A DNA stretch of 19,120 bases, taken from NCBI GenBank assembly GCA_934409175.1, contig CAKRVX010000031.1:1-19120 (forward strand), written 5' to 3'. Position 1 is the first letter of the stretch. Every line of letters begins with the position of its first letter. The position numbers and the translations under genes were made by a program. Source of the DNA: an uncultured Blautia sp. GTDB taxonomy: Bacteria > Bacillota > Clostridia > Lachnospirales > Lachnospiraceae. Shown piece by piece: positions 14,808 to 19,120 of the stretch. Under the pieces are notes generated by a model, which saw only the letters and a list, made by a program, of their open reading frames with translations, did no database searches and was not told where the DNA came from.

Positions 14808-16007
14808 ATGTCAGGCCATTTACCACGGGCAAACCGTTGGCTGATTGCAGCCGCTGTTCTTCTGTGTCTCTGCATGGGCGTAATTTTCACACGTTCTTCT
14901 GCCCTGCCTTCACAGAACAGTACCTGCAATGATGGGGAGACAGTTTCACCGGCTGATACACCAGTCGCCACACCCACGCCTGCACCGAAAGCAACAAAGA
15001 AACCTTCCAAAAGCAAATCAAAGAAATCCTCTGCAACTTCTGCAGAAGCTTCCAAAGGCAAATGGGTTGCAAGCGGAAGTAACTGGACCTTTCTGGTAGA
15101 TGATAAATACTACACAGGATGGCTTACAGATACAGACGGCAAACGTTATTATTTCGATGATGCCGGCATTATGCAGACCGGATGGGTGGATGTAGATGGG
15201 AAGCGTTATTACATGAATCTGGACGGTATTATGCAGACCGGCGACATTAAGATTGGTAAAAAAACTTATCATCTCAACGAAGATGGTTCTCTGAAAGGTT
15301 ATAACGGAAAAAAAGCTTCAAAGAAAAAGGCTTCAGAAAAATCCTCAAAAAAGAAAGCTTCAAAAAAGAGAGCTTCTTCCATCGTTCAGAAGAGTTCTGA
15401 CAGTTCCAAATATATCGCTCTTACCTTCGATGATGGTCCAAGTTCTTTTACAGACAGACTTCTTGATTGTCTGGAAAAAAACAATGCAAAAGCCACTTTC
15501 TTTATGGTCGGAACCGAAATCGCAAGTTTCCCGGATGAAGTAAAACGTATGAAGAAACTGGGCTGCGAACTTGGGAACCATACTTATGACCACACAGACC
15601 TTACTACCTTATCTTCCGAGGATATCAGTTCTGAAATTTCCAGAGTTGACCAGCAGCTTGTAGATCTGACAGGGCAGGGAGCTTCTGTTGTACGACCACC
15701 TTATGGCTCAGTAAATGATACAGTAAAAGAAACCATAGGTACGCCTATGATCCTGTGGTCTATCGATACTCTGGACTGGAAGACCCAGGATGTGGAATCT
15801 ACTGTAGAAGAAGTTATGAATAATGTTCAGGACGGTTCAATTATCCTTATGCATGATATTTACAGTACCTCTGTAGATGCAGCCGAAATCCTTATTCCTC
15901 AGCTGATTGAAGAAGGGTATAAACTGGTGACAGTTCACGAACTTGCTTCTGCGCATGGAAAAGAATTGCAGACAGGTATTACATATGGCGATTTTCACAA
16001 TAACTGA
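14808..16007 (+). CDS. Secreted polysaccharide deacetylase with cell-wall-binding repeats
   Basis: 399 residues from the ATG at 14808, which has AAAGGAGG at a spacing of six; the frame is open 24 codons further without an SD. An N-terminal hydrophobic segment (11-27) anchors or exports it. A Pro/Thr/Lys linker (about 50-84) leads to choline-binding-type repeats (about 88-165; GKRYYFDDAGIMQTGW and GKRYYMNLDGIMQTG). A Lys/Ser-rich basic spacer (about 167-200) precedes a NodB domain (about 201-385). NodB motifs are intact: TFDDGP 206-211 (D208 base, D209 metal), H258 and H262 in NHTYDH, RPPYG 296-300, WSIDTLDW 317-324 and H349 in LMHD. Members remove N-acetyl groups from peptidoglycan or other GlcNAc polymers, often giving lysozyme resistance. 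It is monocistronic, with a terminator 12 bases after the stop. Confidence 0.93.
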   Translation: MSGHLPRANRWLIAAAVLLCLCMGVIFTRSSALPSQNSTCNDGETVSPADTPVATPTPAPKATKKPSKSKSKKSSATSAEASKGKWVASGSNWTFLVDDKYYTGWLTDTDGKRYYFDDAGIMQTGWVDVDGKRYYMNLDGIMQTGDIKIGKKTYHLNEDGSLKGYNGKKASKKKASEKSSKKKASKKRASSIVQKSSDSSKYIALTFDDGPSSFTDRLLDCLEKNNAKATFFMVGTEIASFPDEVKRMKKLGCELGNHTYDHTDLTTLSSEDISSEISRVDQQLVDLTGQGASVVRPPYGSVNDTVKETIGTPMILWSIDTLDWKTQDVESTVEEVMNNVQDGSIILMHDIYSTSVDAAEILIPQLIEEGYKLVTVHELASAHGKELQTGITYGDFHNN

Positions 16008-16019
16008 TCTGCGACACAA

Positions 16020-16058
16020 AAAATAAAAGCCACGCAACTGCGTGACTTTTATTTTTTT
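16020..16058. terminator. Bidirectional terminator between deacetylase and SH3b genes
   Basis: aaaataaaag plus cacgc (16020-16035) pairs with gcgtg plus cttttatttt (16040-16055), with one C/A mismatch and the tetraloop aact. T-runs on both strands fit the convergent genes. Confidence 0.9.
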
Positions 16059-16072
16059 AATACTGTTCAGTT

Positions 16073-16984
16073 TTACTCCAGGAGATCTCCCCGGATATAT
16101 CCGGTCTGACCATCATATTCAATCTGCACCCATTCACCATCTGTGCCTTTTTTCTCCACCTGATCTCCCGCTGAAATTACGCCAAGAATCTCAGCATCCG
16201 TGTTCGCTTCTGCACGAACATTGCAGTCATCTGAGGCAGTCAGCATCGTACCGTCCTGTGCATCTGTCGATACACTGGTCTTCGATTCTTCTCCAAGTCC
16301 GTTCAAAAACTCTTTCAGAGAAGGATCATTTTGCTGTGCCTGATCCAGTTCCGCCTGCACCTTCGATACAAGCGCTGATACATCACTGTCCGAAATCTGT
16401 GACTCCATATACGCAGAAATCTCAGAATCCTGTGAAGCATCGTTATCAATGATCCAGTTTCCGTCACTGTCTTTATAAACATAAAACTGCGTCAGCGCCG
16501 GAGCCTTGGTATCAATACCCTGACAGATATAATAGAAACAGGCGTATACCACATAAGAGTCATCTGTCATACCCTTCTTGGTGTAAACATCACCCACTTC
16601 ATACCCTTCGATATAATCGTTTAAATTTTCGACTTTTGACTCATCAGATGGTGTAAAATCATCTTCCAGAGTCTTCAGCGTTGCAATATCTTTTTCCCCC
16701 AGAGCTTCATAGTAGCTCTTAATTAATGCAGTAATATCTGCATCAGCTGTTTCCATGGAATTGGCGTCTTCTTTCTTCTCGTCAGACTCCCCTTCATTTT
16801 TCGGAGAAGAAGGAACATTTCCCTGGTCATCGGATGTGGTTGTCTGTCCGTCACTGGAATTCCCCTTATTACTTCCTGTGCAGGCACGAATGCCAAAGAA
16901 CAAAACCACCACGATTATCAGAATTCCACCACCCAGCATAAAATACCGGAGGTTATCTGACAACCATTCTCTAAAATCATCCAA
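16073..16984 (-). CDS. Membrane-anchored SH3b domain protein
   Basis: 303 residues from a TTG at 16984, which has AAGGAGG at a spacing of eight. The open frame runs on to 17068, but that part overlaps the tRNA gene and has no SD. A short cytosolic N-terminus precedes one membrane helix (about 16-35), then a low-complexity Ser/Asp/Glu linker (about 40-78). An alpha/beta region of NTF2-like appearance follows (about 80-182; IKSYYEALGEKDI, ending GNWIIDND), then a helical part, and a C-terminal bacterial SH3 domain (about 247-303; NVRAEANTDAEILGVI, EWVQIEYDGQTGYIRG). SH3b domains bind peptidoglycan or peptides, so the protein probably sits in the wall or senses it. The NTF2-like call is tentative. 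It directly follows tRNA-Arg and is convergent with the deacetylase gene. Confidence 0.85.
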   Translation of the reverse strand: MDDFREWLSDNLRYFMLGGGILIIVVVLFFGIRACTGSNKGNSSDGQTTTSDDQGNVPSSPKNEGESDEKKEDANSMETADADITALIKSYYEALGEKDIATLKTLEDDFTPSDESKVENLNDYIEGYEVGDVYTKKGMTDDSYVVYACFYYICQGIDTKAPALTQFYVYKDSDGNWIIDNDASQDSEISAYMESQISDSDVSALVSKVQAELDQAQQNDPSLKEFLNGLGEESKTSVSTDAQDGTMLTASDDCNVRAEANTDAEILGVISAGDQVEKKGTDGEWVQIEYDGQTGYIRGDLLE

Positions 16985-16992
16985 GTTCTTGT

Positions 16993-16999
16993 CCTCCTT
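16993..16999 (-). promoter_or_regulatory. Shine-Dalgarno supporting a TTG start
   Basis: AAGGAGG on -, eight bases before the TTG at 16984. No in-frame ATG or GTG is near. Confidence 0.75.
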
Positions 17000-17039
17000 A
17001 TGATACAACGCACCGGAACTGTACATACGTCCCAGGCAG

Positions 17040-17111
17040 CACGCCTGAAGGGAATCGAACCCCCGCACATGGTACCGGAAACCACTGCTCTATCCACTGA
17101 GCTACAGGCGC
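17040..17111 (-). tRNA. tRNA-Arg (anticodon CCG)
   Basis: 72 bases folding as a standard cloverleaf. The acceptor GCGCCTG pairs with CAGGCGT (G1-U72 wobble), discriminator G. The D arm is GCTC/GAGC with loop AGTGGATA. The anticodon arm is GTGGT/ACCAT with loop TTCCGGT, giving CCG, which reads CGG. The T arm is GGGGG/CCCTT (two G-U pairs) with loop TTCGATT; the variable loop is four bases. The 3' CCA is not encoded. It is 55 bases upstream of the SH3b start codon on the same strand. Confidence 0.95.
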
Positions 17112-17174
17112 AAGTAACATAATCAGATCATCTGAATTTGTCATAACATAGATGTTCATCATTAGTTATCATAA

Positions 17175-17203
17175 ATTCTATCACATGGCCCTGAAAAAGT
17201 AAA
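17175..17203 (-). promoter_or_regulatory. Probable promoter of the tRNA-Arg / SH3b unit
   Basis: TTTACT (17198-17203), 17 bases, TAGAAT (17175-17180) on -, giving a tRNA 5' leader of about 57 bases. A weaker alternative, ATGACA then 17 bases then TATGTT, ends only four bases before the tRNA. Confidence 0.5.
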
Positions 17204-17297
17204 GTTTTTTTTGGAAATATGCTTAAATGCGTAAAACTTATCTACTATTTCGACATTTTCACCAACACGGTTTTCCGGATGAGCACAACATGATTTT

Positions 17298-17335
17298 AAG
17301 GGTGAACACAGCTTGTTATCACTATGCTCACCCTT
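17298..17335. other. Long inverted repeat downstream of the NhaC-family gene
   Basis: aagggtga (17298-17305) pairs perfectly with tcaccctt (17328-17335) around a 22-base centre. Within it, GTGAACACA (17303-17311) and TGTTATCAC (17315-17323) form an imperfect dyad (7 of 9). T-runs are short on both sides, so it is either a weak terminator or a protein-binding site. Confidence 0.45.
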
Positions 17336-17370
17336 ATTCTCCTGGATTTTTCATATTCTGATGTTAGTAT

Positions 17371-17392
17371 CAAAAGGTATTTTTGCCTTTTG
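17371..17392 (-). terminator. Weak terminator hairpin after the NhaC-family gene
   Basis: caaaagg/ccttttg (17371-17377 with 17386-17392), 7 bp with an 8-base loop, 9 bases after the stop. The stem itself supplies the U-rich end; no long T-run follows. Confidence 0.45.
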
Positions 17393-17401
17393 TCCCTGCC
17401 A

Positions 17402-19024
17402 TCACATCTTCAATGAATCAAATTTAAAGCGGATAACCAGCAGAGTCAGCGTCATAAGCACAATTCCAACCGGAAGTGAAATCCAAGGCGTCTGTACAAA
17501 ACCAGCCACAATATATGTAATAAATGAAACAACTGCTGCCAGCATCGCATATGGAAGCTGTGTAGTCACATGATTTACGTGATCGCACTGTGCTCCTGCT
17601 GATGCCATGATCGTTGTATCAGAGATCGGCGAACAATGGTCACCACATACAGCACCTGCCATACATGCAGAGATAGAGATGATCATCAGTTCATGGTTCG
17701 TTCCTGAAAAAACATCTACAACAATAGGAATCAGGATGCCGAAAGTTCCCCATGAAGTACCTGTTGCAAAAGCGATCACTGCTCCAATGACAAAGATGAT
17801 TGCCGGAAGCAGATTCATCAGACCACCTGCGGAAGATTTTACAACACCGTATACGAAATCAGAAGCTCCCAGGCTGTCTGTCATAGCCTTTAAAGTCCAT
17901 GCAAAGCTCAGAATCAGGATTGCCGGAACCATTGCCTTAAATCCATCCGGCAGACATGCCATACAATCACGGAAATTTAATACACGACGTACCAGATAAA
18001 GCACAATGGTGATCACCAGTGCAAAGAAACTTCCCAGAACCAGACCTATAGAAGCGTCGCTCTGTGAAAATGCTGTAACAAAATCAGTACCACTGAAAAA
18101 TCCACCTGTATAGATCATACCGATAACACAGCAGATCACAAGACTGACGATAGGAATCAGAAGATCTATCACTTTTCCACGGGGATTTGTTTTTGCATCA
18201 TCTTCTGCATTAGCATATGGTCTTCCCGGGGTTGTATAAATATCTCCCTTTAGTGCATTTGTTTCATGAACACCCATGGTTCCAAATTCCACTTTCATAA
18301 AAATCATGGCGACCATCATGAAAATTGTAAGCAGCGCGTAAAAATTATAAGGAATAGCATGTACAAAAAGAGAAATTCCGTCTTCTCCCTTCACAAATCC
18401 ACTTACAGCTGCCGCCCATGAAGAAATCGGCGCAATAATACACACCGGTGCTGCTGTTGCATCGATCAGATATGCCAGCTTCGCACGGGATACATTATGC
18501 TTATCTGTTACAGGACGCATAACGCTTCCTACTGTCAGGCAGTTAAAATAATCATCAATAAAGATCAGCACACCCAGAATAACTGTAGCCAGTTCTGCCC
18601 CTGCTCTTGTTTTGATTTTTGTGCTGGCCCAACGTCCGAAAGCAGCCGATCCCCCGGCCCTGTTCATCAGACATACCATGGTTCCCAGAATCACCAGAAA
18701 GATCAGAATACCCATATTATAAGAACTTGTAAGTACAGAAATCAGTCCGCCCTCAAAAATGTGAAGTACTGTTCCCTCGAAACTGAAATTTGAATAAAAC
18801 AGAGCGCCTACCAAAATTCCTATAAACAGTGAACTGTAAACTTCCTTGGTAATCAGAGCCAGAGCAATTGCCACAATCGGCGGAACCAGTGCCCAAAAAG
18901 TTCCGTAAAACTTCGCAGATGCTGCCGCCTCTTCTTCTGCCGCAAATACGGTCAATGGACTGGCAAGAAGCATCATCATGATCATAGAAAGACCAAATGA
19001 CCATTTCTTTAAGTTACTTTTCAT
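17402..19024 (-). CDS. NhaC-family Na+/H+ antiporter-like transporter
   Basis: 540 residues, polytopic, with roughly eleven to twelve membrane helices. Family hallmarks are IDDYFNCLTVGSVMRPVTD (about 155-173), IDATAAPVCIIAPISSWAA (about 187-205), ATGTSWGTFGILIPI (about 426-440) and GDHCSPISDTT (about 466-476). The N-terminus reads like a signal peptide: KSNLKKW, hydrophobic stretch, then SPLTVFAAEEE. This is unusual for a transporter and would add a first helix or be cleaved. Family members exchange Na+ for protons, or carry amino or organic acids; the cargo cannot be read from sequence. The start has GGGAGG at a spacing of seven. The 96 bases upstream that are visible show no clear promoter or riboswitch. 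Confidence 0.9.
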   Translation of the reverse strand: MKSNLKKWSFGLSMIMMMLLASPLTVFAAEEEAAASAKFYGTFWALVPPIVAIALALITKEVYSSLFIGILVGALFYSNFSFEGTVLHIFEGGLISVLTSSYNMGILIFLVILGTMVCLMNRAGGSAAFGRWASTKIKTRAGAELATVILGVLIFIDDYFNCLTVGSVMRPVTDKHNVSRAKLAYLIDATAAPVCIIAPISSWAAAVSGFVKGEDGISLFVHAIPYNFYALLTIFMMVAMIFMKVEFGTMGVHETNALKGDIYTTPGRPYANAEDDAKTNPRGKVIDLLIPIVSLVICCVIGMIYTGGFFSGTDFVTAFSQSDASIGLVLGSFFALVITIVLYLVRRVLNFRDCMACLPDGFKAMVPAILILSFAWTLKAMTDSLGASDFVYGVVKSSAGGLMNLLPAIIFVIGAVIAFATGTSWGTFGILIPIVVDVFSGTNHELMIISISACMAGAVCGDHCSPISDTTIMASAGAQCDHVNHVTTQLPYAMLAAVVSFITYIVAGFVQTPWISLPVGIVLMTLTLLVIRFKFDSLKM

Positions 19025-19120
19025 CTAAGTACCTCCCTCTTTTTGCAGATACATAACAAAAGTTTTTCACCACAGCGTAATCTTCCCGAAACGTTTTTTA
19101 CAGAAAACTGCTCCGACATC

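Noticed and set aside
17041..17068. N-terminal extension of the SH3b protein to the ATG at 17068
   Set aside because: It lies inside tRNA-Arg and has no SD; the TTG at 16984 has an ideal one.
17204..17297. Possible insertion-sequence end or attachment site next to tRNA-Arg
   Set aside because: No direct repeat of the tRNA 3' end, no integrase and no matching inverted end was found in the window.
19025..19120. Lysine or other riboswitch before the NhaC-family gene
   Set aside because: Only 96 bases are visible and no terminator or aptamer helix is seen; the window ends before this can be judged.

Overview
The window reads as a chromosomal stretch of a low-to-moderate GC Gram-positive anaerobe, most likely a gut Lachnospiraceae (Blautia/Dorea/Mediterraneibacter type). 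This rests on gene style: AAGGAGG-type ribosome sites, an NhaC-family antiporter, a cytidylate-kinase-like protein, a TPTPEP-linker NlpC/P60 protein, a polysaccharide deacetylase with cell-wall-binding repeats, and MetA. The genus is inference. No phage, insertion sequence or CRISPR array was seen.

Layout: (1) 1-250, the 3' end of an ABC-F ATPase gene on + and a bidirectional terminator. (2) 298-5904 on -, a transglutaminase-like envelope protein, a seven-helix TMEM198-like membrane protein, a large c-di-GMP GGDEF/EAL-type protein (GGDEF site degenerate, EAL site intact) and YbaK, closely packed. (3) 6231-8114 on -, a secreted NlpC/P60 hydrolase with its own promoter and terminators. (4) 8363-10309 on -, a Zn-dependent phospholipase-C-like protein, a small conserved protein, a cytidylate-kinase-like protein and another small protein. 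(5) 10540-14698 on -, a probable operon rluF - ligA-like - metA - ybjN-like. (6) 14808-16007 on +, a secreted polysaccharide deacetylase divergent from rluF. (7) 16073-17111 on -, tRNA-Arg(CCG) followed by a membrane-anchored SH3b protein. (8) 17402-19024 on -, an NhaC-family antiporter.

Two themes link the genes. The first is cell-envelope remodelling: NlpC/P60 hydrolase, transglutaminase-like protein, NodB deacetylase, SH3b anchor and a possible phospholipase. The second is housekeeping: tRNA proofreading, rRNA pseudouridylation, methionine synthesis and nucleotide metabolism.

The points most worth a second look are in region 5. The ligase keeps its nucleotidyl lysine but has lost several residues normally conserved in NAD+-dependent ligases. 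The rluF frame runs 194 bases into the ligase gene. rluF itself appears to be expressed from a leaderless mRNA. Several start codons were moved from the longest open frame to positions with a Shine-Dalgarno (SD) site, two of them TTG.
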